Origin: Chryseobacterium limigenitum | GTDB taxonomy: Bacteria; Bacteroidota; Bacteroidia; Flavobacteriales; Weeksellaceae | Direction of reading: 5' to 3' | Assembly: GCF_900114875.1 (NCBI RefSeq) | Contig: NZ_FPKW01000026.1 | Coordinates: forward strand, 1-50,696 | DNA: 50,696 bases | Shown: positions 7,320 to 15,275 of the stretch, in pieces | Position numbering within the stretch: position 1 is the first letter of the stretch | How the letters are laid out: every line of letters starts with the position of its first letter | Position numbers and translations under genes: made by a program | The notes under the pieces: model-generated | Told to the model about the DNA's origin: nothing | The model's input: the letters and a program-made list of their open reading frames with translations, nothing else | Databases searched by the model: none

Positions 7320-8450
7320 ATGCAAAATTTAAAGACAATAACCTCTATTCTGGGTTTGTGTTCAGCTATGATGTTTTCCCAGGATTATACAACTTCCTCA
7401 ACAGCATTGGAGGGAAAGGTGTTTCCGAAAATTAATACAGAAAGACAAGCTCAGTTTAAAGTTTATTTTCCGGATGCCAAATCTGTTGTTTTAGATGGGG
7501 GAGACGGGATGCAGGATTTAAAATCTGTTATTGCTAAAGATAGAAATGGTTTTTGGAATATCTCCACTTCGTCCATGGAAATTGGGTTTCATTATTATTG
7601 GTTCAATGTGGATGGTAAACGTACAAATGATCCCGATACAGAACTTTATTTCGGTTATGGTCAGCCAACAAGCGGAATTGAAATTCCTTCCGGTGAAGAT
7701 TTTTTCTTTGAGAAAAATGTAAAGCACGGAAAAATTGTTGATGACGGTTTAATTTCGAAAATTACCGTGGGAAAACGAAATTTCAAAGTGTATCTTCCTC
7801 CTAATTACGGGACTAAAAAATTTCCGGTTTTATACCTTTACCACGGAACCGGTGAAGATATTACGGGCTGGGAAAAGCAAGGTTACATCAGAAATATCCT
7901 CGACAATCTTTTTGCTGAAAAAAAGGCGAAAGAAATGATTGTAGTAATGGATTACGGCGTTGCACTGACTCCTGAACAGGAAAAAATACCTGACAATTAT
8001 CCAAGAACGGTTCTTTCAACTAAAAATCTAGATAAGATCATTGTTCAGGAATTGATTCCGTACATTGAAAAAAAATATAAAACTGACGGTAGAAAAGCCA
8101 TTGCAGGTCTTTCTCGCGGGAGTTACCAGGCGATGCTGATCGGAGCAAATCATCCCGGGTTATTTTCAGCAATTGGTTCTTTCAGCCCTGTTATTTATGA
8201 AGGGACAGAGGATCAACCTTTTAAAGAACTCCCTATCAGTAATTTATTAAAATCAAAACAAAAACCCTTCTTCTTTATCGGAATTGGAGAAAAAGAAAAT
8301 ATAAGGTTTTTTGAATATAATCAAATCATAATTAATTATTTAAATCAAAATAAATATCCCTATTTTCAATACAAATCTCCTCAAACATACCACGAATGGC
8401 TGACTTGGAGAAGATGCCTTTATCAGTTTGCGCAGAAAATTTTCAGATAG
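7320..8450 (+). CDS. Secreted carbohydrate esterase, CE1/feruloyl-esterase-like
   Basis: 376 residues with a signal peptide (ending MMFSQ). Residues about 30-130 form an E-set/CBM48-like beta domain (QAQFKVYFPDAKSVVLDGG, FHYYWFNVDG). The rest is an alpha/beta hydrolase of the esterase D/Fes type. The nucleophile is Ser265 in GLSRGS, His358 in YHEW is the likely catalytic base, and FPVLYLYHGTGED supplies the oxyanion region. Family members remove feruloyl or acetyl groups from xylan, or act on ferric-enterobactin; the substrate here is not predictable. The gene has its own 150-base upstream region after the array terminator and is transcribed alone, convergent with the uracil-DNA glycosylase gene. 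Confidence 0.85.
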   Translation: MQNLKTITSILGLCSAMMFSQDYTTSSTALEGKVFPKINTERQAQFKVYFPDAKSVVLDGGDGMQDLKSVIAKDRNGFWNISTSSMEIGFHYYWFNVDGKRTNDPDTELYFGYGQPTSGIEIPSGEDFFFEKNVKHGKIVDDGLISKITVGKRNFKVYLPPNYGTKKFPVLYLYHGTGEDITGWEKQGYIRNILDNLFAEKKAKEMIVVMDYGVALTPEQEKIPDNYPRTVLSTKNLDKIIVQELIPYIEKKYKTDGRKAIAGLSRGSYQAMLIGANHPGLFSAIGSFSPVIYEGTEDQPFKELPISNLLKSKQKPFFFIGIGEKENIRFFEYNQIIINYLNQNKYPYFQYKSPQTYHEWLTWRRCLYQFAQKIFR

Positions 8451-8529
8451 TTTGAATGTTTTTTTTGATTAATTTGAATTAAAATTCAATACGATAAAAT
8501 TATATTTAGGAAAATATGAAAAAGCTTAA

Positions 8530-9036
8530 TTATATTTTCTCATTACTTGCGTTATAAAGTTCAGAATAATGAATAATTAAATCTTCAAGCGAAAATCCCC
8601 GATTCAAACCGCTTGGATTAGGCAAAATCCAGACTTTCGATCCTAGAAAATCTTCAGATTGCAGCCCCCAATCAATCTGCTTTTTCCCTGAAAAGGTTTT
8701 GTAAGCAACTTTCCCTAAAAACGCAATATATTTTGGCTGAAATTTCTTCATTTTAACCTTGAAAAACTCAAGAGATTTATCAAAATCTTCTTTTGAAAGT
8801 TCGTCTGCTCTTGAAGTTGCTCTGGCTACCGCAGTTGTCAAACCATATCCAAAATTTAAAATCTCGATATCATTTTCTGCTTCGATTTTATAAGGTGTAA
8901 AACCTGATAAATGAAGAACTTTCCAAAAACGGTTGTTTTTTCCTGAGAAATGATGTCCGTCTTCGGCAGATTTTAAACCGGGATTGATCCCAACGAAAAT
9001 AACTTCAAGATTTTTACTGATAATATCTGTTAACAT
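8530..9036 (-). CDS. mug: G/U mismatch-specific uracil-DNA glycosylase (Mug/TDG)
   Basis: 168 residues, the usual length of the bacterial enzyme. Motif 1, GINPGLKSAEDGHHFSGKNN, contains the GINPG catalytic loop with the Asn that activates water, and LPNPSGLNR near residue 140 is the second, DNA-intercalating motif. The enzyme removes uracil or ethenocytosine opposite guanine and starts base excision repair in the cytoplasm. It is single, convergent with the esterase gene and followed on its 3' side by only a weak hairpin. The start at 9036 follows an AT-rich 428-base region shared with the divergent gnd gene. Family assignment is secure. Confidence 0.93.
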   Translation of the reverse strand: MLTDIISKNLEVIFVGINPGLKSAEDGHHFSGKNNRFWKVLHLSGFTPYKIEAENDIEILNFGYGLTTAVARATSRADELSKEDFDKSLEFFKVKMKKFQPKYIAFLGKVAYKTFSGKKQIDWGLQSEDFLGSKVWILPNPSGLNRGFSLEDLIIHYSELYNASNEKI

Positions 9037-9464
9037 AGGTAGAAATTAATTTATAATATTAATGAATGTTTTTAAATGCATTCAAACGAATTTTAAATAT
9101 TCTTTGAGTTTTAAAAGCCGTCATGGCTTTCCTGGTATCGTTTAAACTTACATTCGCTATTTTGACGAATAGACAAGCCATTTTATCTAATTTCTAATGG
9201 TTATTTAACTGGAAATTTGTAAATTTTTTTTAATCTAAAAAAAAATAAAACATTATTATTCAACATTATTCTTTGATTATATTTTAATGATTTTAAAGTG
9301 TTGATTTTTTGTGTTTTGTGTTTCTTTGAAAGATGCTTTTAATACATTCGGCAGCCTTTGCATTATTGTTCTAAAATATTTTTCCATCCATTTATTTTTT
9401 TACTAATTAGCATTTTCGTAATTTTATACTCCGTAAAATAGAATTCATATAAATATCAATAAAA
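9037..9464. other. Intergenic region, mug to gnd
   Basis: 428 bases between divergent genes. It holds an inverted repeat (GAATG...CATTC, about 9064-9083), a short hairpin AAAGCC/GGCTTT near 9112-9128, and long A/T runs. A 27-codon frame starting near 9062 has no support. The gnd promoter must lie here, but no good TAnnTTTG match is visible. Confidence 0.6.
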
Positions 9465-10883
9465 ATGGATAAATATAATTACGGGATGATCGGTCTCGGA
9501 GTGATGGGGAGGAATCTTCTTTATAATATTGCCGATAATGGCTTTTCGATCGCAGGATTTGATCTTGATACCGAAAAAGTAAAAGAATTACAGGATGGTG
9601 CGACTTCGGAAATGAAGGTGAAAGGCACTGCTACTTTAGAAGATTTTGTATCTGCATTAGAATCGCCAAGGAAAATCATTCTGATGGTTCCTGCCGGAAA
9701 ACCCGTAGATGCAGTTCTGGATAGTATTACGCCACTTTTAAGCAAAGGAGATATTGTTATTGATGCGGGTAATTCTTATTTCAAAGACACAAACAGACGT
9801 GTTGCCGATTTAGCTTCAAAAAACCTGCATTTTATGGGAATGGGAGTTTCCGGAGGTGAAAAAGGTGCCAGAACAGGCCCGAGTATCATGCCTGGCGGAG
9901 ATTTGGAAGCTTTCCATCTTCTTCAGCCCATGTTGGAAGCAATTTCTGCAAAGGTTGATAACGAAGCATGTACAGCTTACATGGGGAAAGGTTCTGCCGG
10001 AAACTATGTAAAAATGGTACACAACGGAATTGAATATGCTATCATGCAGCTCATTAGCGAAGCTTACGATTTACTAAAAAAAGGAGCGAAACTAAATAAC
10101 GATCAGCTTTACAACGTTTTCAAAGAATGGAATAATGGTGAAATGAACTCATTCCTGATCGAGATCACAAGAGATATTTTCCAACAGAAAGATTCATTGA
10201 CGGATGGTTATCTTGTTGATCAGATCTTAGATAAAGCCGGAGCAAAAGGAACCGGAAAATGGACTTCCGAGCAGGCCATGGAAATCGGGGTTTCTATCCC
10301 AACTATTGATATTGCGGTGACTTCAAGAATTTTATCGGCATATAAAGATGAGAGAGTTCAGGCTTCTCAATTATATGTTAAAAATGAAATTTCGACTCCG
10401 GAAAATACAGAATTATTCATCAAAGAAGTAGGAGATGCTTTGTATTTGGCCACATTAATCAGCTATGCACAAGGTCTGGCTTTATTGGTAAAAGCTTCTG
10501 AAGAATATCAGTTTGAAATTCCCTTAAAAGATGTTGTGAAAATCTGGAGAGGGGGTTGTATCATCCGTTCGGTCTTACTTGAAAAGTTTTATGTAGCATA
10601 TACTAAAGATTCTAATTTATCTAATATTTTATTGGATCAGGATATTTCTGTTATCGTTAAAGATAAAATCAGTTCATTAAGAAAAACGGCTGCTTTTGCT
10701 GCTTCAAACGGAGTTTCAAGCTTAGGAATTCAGACTGCTTTAGGATATTTTGATGCTTATACAACGGAATCTCTTCCTGTTAATTTAATTCAGGCTCAGC
10801 GTGATTATTTTGGAGCTCATACGTATCAGCGTACAGACAGAGAAGGTATCTTCCACACTTTATGGCAAACTGCAACTCATTAA
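9465..10883 (+). CDS. gnd: 6-phosphogluconate dehydrogenase (decarboxylating)
   Basis: 472 residues, the typical length. The N-terminal Rossmann fold has GLGVMGRN at 10-17. The substrate region shows MGVSGGEKGARTGPSIMPGG with the conserved SGGEKGA, and KMVHNGIEY carries the catalytic Lys and the Asn-His pair. The C-terminal all-helical dimerisation domain ends with a short tail (QRTDREGIFHTLW). The enzyme converts 6-phosphogluconate to ribulose 5-phosphate, giving NADPH and CO2. It is the first gene of the operon, with zwf starting 12 bases after its stop, so the whole oxidative pentose phosphate branch is made together, with the third enzyme encoded first. Confidence 0.96.
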   Translation: MDKYNYGMIGLGVMGRNLLYNIADNGFSIAGFDLDTEKVKELQDGATSEMKVKGTATLEDFVSALESPRKIILMVPAGKPVDAVLDSITPLLSKGDIVIDAGNSYFKDTNRRVADLASKNLHFMGMGVSGGEKGARTGPSIMPGGDLEAFHLLQPMLEAISAKVDNEACTAYMGKGSAGNYVKMVHNGIEYAIMQLISEAYDLLKKGAKLNNDQLYNVFKEWNNGEMNSFLIEITRDIFQQKDSLTDGYLVDQILDKAGAKGTGKWTSEQAMEIGVSIPTIDIAVTSRILSAYKDERVQASQLYVKNEISTPENTELFIKEVGDALYLATLISYAQGLALLVKASEEYQFEIPLKDVVKIWRGGCIIRSVLLEKFYVAYTKDSNLSNILLDQDISVIVKDKISSLRKTAAFAASNGVSSLGIQTALGYFDAYTTESLPVNLIQAQRDYFGAHTYQRTDREGIFHTLWQTATH

Positions 10884-10895
10884 AAATTCGGGAAA

Positions 10896-12374
10896 ATGAC
10901 TGAAAATAAGGCCTTGCACCCAACTACAATTATCATTTTTGGGGCTACAGGAGATTTGGCAAAAAGAAAACTTTTTCCGGCGTTTTATAATTTATATATC
11001 GATGGCAGAATGCCTAAAGGTTTTAATATTGTAGCACTCGGACGAGCGGATAATACCAATGAATATTTTAAAAATTACATTAAAGAAAATCTTGAAAATT
11101 TCTCAAGAAAAAAGATAACTTCAGAAGATTGGGCAGGTTTTCAGGCTCATATTACCTATTTTCAGCATCAATTGGATGAGGAAAGCTCTTATAAGAATCT
11201 TCATCAGAAATTAAAGGAATTGGATACGGTTTACGGAACAAGAGGGAACAGGTTGTTTTATTTATCTATCGGACCCAATTTTGTTTCCACCATTTCCAAT
11301 CATATCAAAAATACTTCATTAGCTTCTGATCCTAAAAGGGACAGAATTATTATCGAAAAACCTTTTGGTCATGATAAACAATCGGCGATAGAACTGAATG
11401 GTTTATTGGCTGAGACGTTTGAAGAAGAACAGATCTACCGTATCGACCATTATTTAGGAAAAGAAACGGTACAGAATATATTGGCGTTCAGATTTGGAAA
11501 TTCTATTTTTGAGCCTTTATGGGATCATAAATACATAGAATCGGTACAAATTACGGTAGCCGAAGAGGTTGGCGTTGAAACGAGAGGAAGTTTCTACGAG
11601 CAGACAGGAGCATTGAGAGATATGATTCAAAATCACCTGTTACAGATATTGTGTATGGTTGCGATGGAACCGCCTGCTTCACTGGAATCGGGCGAGATCA
11701 GAGACCGTAAAGTAGATGTCTTGAAATCGATTCGCAGAATTTCAGAAGATCAGGTTGATCATTACGCAGTGAGGGGTCAGTATGGAAAAGGAGTTGTAAA
11801 TGGAGTACAGGCTAAAGCATATCGTCAGGAAGAAGGAATTGCCGAAGACTCTAATACAGAAACTTTTGCAGCGGTAAAATTCTATCTGGACAACGAAAGA
11901 TGGCAGGATGTTCCTTTTTACGTTCGTACCGGAAAGAAAATGAAAGAGAAGCATTCTTATATTACGATTCAGTTTAAACCGCTTCCGCATTCAACTTTTT
12001 CAGAAAGTTCACAGCAATTATCGGCTAACAGACTGATTATTAATATTCAGCCGTTAATGGATATCAGACTGCAGTTTATGGCAAAAAAACCGGGACTTTC
12101 ATTGGTTTTAAAACCTGTTGAAATGATCTTTGATAATTTTGCCTGTCAGGAAGATACTCCGGAAGCTTACGAAACGTTGTTGTTGGATGCACTTTTGGGT
12201 GATCTTACTTTATTTATGCGTTCGGATCAGGTGGAAGAAGCCTGGGATGTTGTAAAAACAATTCAGGAAGCCTGGCAGGATGGTAAAGCATCTTTTCCAA
12301 ACTATGAAGCTGGAGGTTGGGGGCCGCAAGAAAGTATTGCATTGGTTGAAAGACAAGGGCATAGTTGGGTTTAA
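10896..12374 (+). CDS. zwf: Glucose-6-phosphate 1-dehydrogenase
   Basis: 492 residues. GATGDLAKRKL at 16-26 is the NADP-binding loop and RIDHYLGKE at 182-190 is the active-site signature. His185 and the Lys of YLGKE bind substrate. IIEKPFGHD and the C-terminal WGP...W segment are also typical. It oxidises glucose 6-phosphate to 6-phosphogluconolactone with NADP+, the entry step of the pathway. The gene follows gnd by 12 bases and pgl follows 25 bases later. No frameshift or missing motif was seen. The start ATG is the only one that gives the usual short N-terminus. Confidence 0.96.
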   Translation: MTENKALHPTTIIIFGATGDLAKRKLFPAFYNLYIDGRMPKGFNIVALGRADNTNEYFKNYIKENLENFSRKKITSEDWAGFQAHITYFQHQLDEESSYKNLHQKLKELDTVYGTRGNRLFYLSIGPNFVSTISNHIKNTSLASDPKRDRIIIEKPFGHDKQSAIELNGLLAETFEEEQIYRIDHYLGKETVQNILAFRFGNSIFEPLWDHKYIESVQITVAEEVGVETRGSFYEQTGALRDMIQNHLLQILCMVAMEPPASLESGEIRDRKVDVLKSIRRISEDQVDHYAVRGQYGKGVVNGVQAKAYRQEEGIAEDSNTETFAAVKFYLDNERWQDVPFYVRTGKKMKEKHSYITIQFKPLPHSTFSESSQQLSANRLIINIQPLMDIRLQFMAKKPGLSLVLKPVEMIFDNFACQEDTPEAYETLLLDALLGDLTLFMRSDQVEEAWDVVKTIQEAWQDGKASFPNYEAGGWGPQESIALVERQGHSWV

Positions 12375-12399
12375 GATATATTAATTTAAAAAGACGAAA

Positions 12400-13110
12400 A
12401 TGAATATTATTGTATTTGATGATTTAGATAAATTATATAAAAAGGCAGCGGATACTTTTGTTGATCTTTCAAAAAAATCTATCCTGAAAAATAACCGTTT
12501 TGTGGTTGCGTTAAGCGGAGGTTCTTCTCCAAAAGCGATTTTTAATTTGCTGGCGACCCAAGAGTATGCAGAAAAAATAGAATGGAATAAAGTATACTTT
12601 TTCTGGGTTGATGAAAGATGGGTTTCTTTAAATGATGAAAAAAGCAACGCAAAAATGACGTTTGAAGCACTTTTCGATAAAGTTCCTGTGAATAAAGAGC
12701 AAATTTTCCCAATGTATAAGGATGGAATAGAACCTGAAGATTATGCTAAGGAATATGAGAAGCAGATTAAAAATGTTCTTGGAAATGAAGGCGTTTTTGA
12801 TTTTATTCTTTTAGGAATGGGGGATGACGGGCACACTGCTTCTTTATTTCCGGGTGAAGCAGTTTTAGATGAAAAAGAAAAATGGGTGGCTGCTTATTAT
12901 TTGAAGCCTCAGGAAATGTTCAGGATCACTTTGACGGAACCATTGATCAATAAAGCTGAAAATATATTGGTTGTTACATTCGGTGAATCAAAAAAACATG
13001 CTTTGAATGAAGTGTTAAACGGAGAATACAATCCTAAGTTATATCCGCTGCAGCTCATTAATAAAAAAGAAGGTTTGCAGTTTTTTACGGATGAGAAGGC
13101 GAGAGGTTAA
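12400..13110 (+). CDS. pgl: 6-phosphogluconolactonase
   Basis: 236 residues of the DevB/SOL type. Signatures are ALSGGSSPKAIFNLL near residue 45 (phosphate loop), FWVDERWV, and GMGDDGHTASLFPG, the last including the residues that bind and hydrolyse the lactone. It turns 6-phosphogluconolactone into 6-phosphogluconate between Zwf and Gnd, so its place in this operon fits exactly. It is the last gene, and a bidirectional terminator follows after about 40 bases. A small family resemblance to glucosamine-6-phosphate deaminase is expected, but the motifs and context favour the lactonase. Confidence 0.94.
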   Translation: MNIIVFDDLDKLYKKAADTFVDLSKKSILKNNRFVVALSGGSSPKAIFNLLATQEYAEKIEWNKVYFFWVDERWVSLNDEKSNAKMTFEALFDKVPVNKEQIFPMYKDGIEPEDYAKEYEKQIKNVLGNEGVFDFILLGMGDDGHTASLFPGEAVLDEKEKWVAAYYLKPQEMFRITLTEPLINKAENILVVTFGESKKHALNEVLNGEYNPKLYPLQLINKKEGLQFFTDEKARG

Positions 13111-13153
13111 AACCTGCTTATCATTTGAATTTAAATGGAATCAATTTCAATAA

Positions 13154-13190
13154 AAAAACAGCGTCGTTAATTTTTAATGACGCTGTTTTT
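13154..13190. terminator. Bidirectional terminator between pgl and the VOC gene
   Basis: The stem AAAAACAGCGTCGTTAA pairs with TTAATGACGCTGTTTTT, with A and T tails on both sides, between convergent genes. It can serve both strands. Confidence 0.88.
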
Positions 13191-13197
13191 ATTATGT

Positions 13198-13605
13198 CTA
13201 TTTTGGATTGAATTTTTCAACAGCTTCCTTTGAAACTGGCGTAAAAAAATTAACCAGATTTCCATCAGGATCTCGGAATAATAAAGATTTATTTCCCCAA
13301 GGCATAACGGTTGGTTCCTGTACAATTTGATAAGATTGGAAATCTCTTAATCGGTCAAATTCTCTGTCTACATCTTCGACTAAAAATTCTATAATGGCAG
13401 AACGGTTTTCGGCAGGTTGTGCTATATTTTCGCCACCAAAAAATTGCAGAGTTTTCGTGCTTCCAATAGCAATTGTGGCTGTAGAGGTTTTCAGTTCGGC
13501 AAAATCGGGGGTGTATTGTATGGCTGTAATTCCCGTTATTTGCTCATAAAATTTCACTAAACTTTCAACATCAGCGGTAATAATACGTATTGATACTACA
13601 TTCAT
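13198..13605 (-). CDS. VOC-family (glyoxalase/bleomycin-resistance-like) protein
   Basis: 135 residues, two beta-alpha-beta-beta-beta units. It opens with VVSIRIITADVESLVKFYEQ, and the second unit ends with PWGNKSLLFRDPDGNLVNFFTP, the DPDGN motif of the vicinal-oxygen-chelate fold. The metal ligands are not all evident, as usual in this family, so the substrate is unknown. It may be a lyase, dioxygenase or drug-binding protein. It lies 66 bases downstream of the UspA gene on the same strand and could be the last gene of the MarR-UspA unit, ending at the bidirectional terminator. Confidence 0.85.
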   Translation of the reverse strand: MNVVSIRIITADVESLVKFYEQITGITAIQYTPDFAELKTSTATIAIGSTKTLQFFGGENIAQPAENRSAIIEFLVEDVDREFDRLRDFQSYQIVQEPTVMPWGNKSLLFRDPDGNLVNFFTPVSKEAVEKFNPK

Positions 13606-13671
13606 TTTTGAAGATTTTAAATTATTCTACAAAAATAGATCAGGCTTGTGACAAGAGTCTGTCAGTAGATG

Positions 13672-14520
13672 TTACTTTAATATCAAAACAGGTTGATTAA
13701 CATTCTGATAAATCCCTTCTGAAATACTTGTACTTGTTAAAAAATACAGAAAACTATGTTTGCCGGGCAGGGCAATAATAAGATCTGTCTTATTTGAGGA
13801 TGCAAAAGTTAAAATTCCGTTGACAATATTTTTATCGTAAGAATAATAGATTGTGCTTGGGATTTCTGTTAAATGCTGATGAATATATTCCTGAATTTCA
13901 ACCTTTTTTTCTTCTATAATTGTTTGATCTTCTTTTGTAAGAATATTTAAAAACATCAACTTTACATCCTGTTTACGAATGATATATTTATGGTTAAACA
14001 GCCTTTCTAGTTTTGTAATACCGTTGATGTCGCAGGGAATGAGAATATTTTTAATCTCGCTGTAGCTGTAACCATTGGGAACAATTAAAGTTTTAACAGG
14101 GCTTGTTCTGGCAATGCTTATGATATTTTCCGAAACTACACTGTCGCTGGAAACTGCCTGATCATCACTGCCTAAAACGATCAATTCTATCGACGGCTGC
14201 TCTTTTACAATATCATTAATGCTTCTGGTTAAAGTCCAGTTGCTTATTGCTTTTGAAACTTTAAGATCAGGAAATTTTTCAAGAATGATAGTGGATAAAT
14301 TTTTCAATAATAATTCCGTTTTTTCCAAAAGACTGTTGATACTTTCTTCATTTACAAATGAATGGCCTTCCGCAATATGCAGATAATCGAATTCGGATTC
14401 ATCAGAAGTTTTCAACAGTATAATATGCTCGTATTCATATTGTTTTGCCCATTGTGAAGCAACTTTCACTGCATTTTCTGTGGTTGAGGTAAAATCAATC
14501 GGTACCAGTATTGTTCTCAT
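13672..14520 (-). CDS. Universal stress protein, tandem UspA domains
   Basis: 282 residues with two Usp folds. The first starts MRTILVPIDFTSTTENAVKVA and holds LIVLGSDDQAVSSDSVVSENI, close to the nucleotide-binding G-x2-G-x9-G-(S/T) pattern but not a perfect one. The second starts IKNILIPCDI and is shorter in motif, with TDLIIALPGKHSFLYFLTST near the end. Proteins of this type sense ATP or stress and are soluble. The gene starts 22 bases after the MarR gene and is on the same strand, so it is likely part of the MarR regulon. Confidence 0.88.
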   Translation of the reverse strand: MRTILVPIDFTSTTENAVKVASQWAKQYEYEHIILLKTSDESEFDYLHIAEGHSFVNEESINSLLEKTELLLKNLSTIILEKFPDLKVSKAISNWTLTRSINDIVKEQPSIELIVLGSDDQAVSSDSVVSENIISIARTSPVKTLIVPNGYSYSEIKNILIPCDINGITKLERLFNHKYIIRKQDVKLMFLNILTKEDQTIIEEKKVEIQEYIHQHLTEIPSTIYYSYDKNIVNGILTFASSNKTDLIIALPGKHSFLYFLTSTSISEGIYQNVNQPVLILK

Positions 14521-14542
14521 GTTAGATTAATTTAAGAATTAT

Positions 14543-14992
14543 TTATTCGAGATTTGTTGTCATTTTTTTGACTAAAAGAAGAGCGTTTTTTATTTCATTT
14601 TCATTAAAATCGCCGGCAGCTTTTTTGTAAAGCTCCAATGCCCATGGATAAACCGTTTCTACGATTTGTTTTCCTTTATCAGTAAGATAAATCTGCTTGT
14701 TTCTTCTGTCATTTTTATTTTCGATCCGTTGAACGAATTCACGTTTCACAAGGCTGTTAATGAGATAAGTGATGCTTGATTTGTCTTTACTCACTTTATT
14801 TCCGATTTCCTGTTGATTGATGCCTTCATTACGAGAGAGAAGTCCCATTATTTCTATAAGTTCAAAAGAAAGATCAGGATCATATTCATTAATCTTTGCC
14901 TGAATTTTCTGTCGCAGACGGTTTTTCATTTCGCCCATTGCGAGCCCCAGTTCTAAGGCTAATTCTGATATGTTGTTTTCTTCTGCAGGCAT
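14543..14992 (-). CDS. MarR-family transcriptional regulator
   Basis: 149 residues, the standard MarR length. The winged helix shows INQQEIGNKVSKDKSSITYL (recognition helix) and the wing VQRIENKNDRRNKQIYLTDKG, which is diagnostic. The flanking helices form the dimer interface. It probably controls its own gene and the adjacent universal stress gene, because a perfect 24-bp palindrome overlaps the expected -33 region of its promoter. The ligand is unknown. The ClC transporter gene is divergent and could be a second target. Confidence 0.93.
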   Translation of the reverse strand: MPAEENNISELALELGLAMGEMKNRLRQKIQAKINEYDPDLSFELIEIMGLLSRNEGINQQEIGNKVSKDKSSITYLINSLVKREFVQRIENKNDRRNKQIYLTDKGKQIVETVYPWALELYKKAAGDFNENEIKNALLLVKKMTTNLE

Positions 14993-15070
14993 ATTTTTAA
15001 TGATTAGGAAGCATTAATTCAATTAAACAAGAAAATTACAGAAAATCTATCTGTCGTTTACTTACTCTAA

Positions 15071-15078
15071 CAAATATA
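15071..15078 (-). promoter_or_regulatory. Promoter -7 element of the marR-usp unit
   Basis: On the minus strand the bases read TATATTTG, a perfect Bacteroidetes TAnnTTTG box, about 80 bases upstream of the MarR start codon. Confidence 0.7.
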
Positions 15079-15083
15079 GCTAA

Positions 15084-15107
15084 AATTAGTTTTAATTAAA
15101 ACTAATT
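15084..15107. promoter_or_regulatory. Candidate MarR operator, perfect 24-bp palindrome
   Basis: The perfect inverted repeat is built from AATTAGTTTTAA and its complement with no spacer. It begins 5 bases upstream of the minus-strand -7 box and covers the -33 position, so a bound MarR dimer would block initiation. Length and symmetry fit MarR operators. Binding itself is inferred. Confidence 0.65.
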
Positions 15108-15275
15108 ACTGGAAAAATCTTTCTGATATTTATTAAACCGTTTTCATAAAGCGGATTTTTGTTTTAAAATGAAACTGCAAATTAAAATCAATCTTACTCC
15201 ATTCAAAAAAACAAAATTTAATTCCCTAAATTTACATCCCGCTTACTTAATGGTGGAATTAAAATATTCAAAGAA

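Noticed and set aside
9062..9145. 27-codon plus-strand frame upstream of gnd
   Set aside because: No homology signal was seen, and the short AT-rich frame overlaps hairpin-like sequence.
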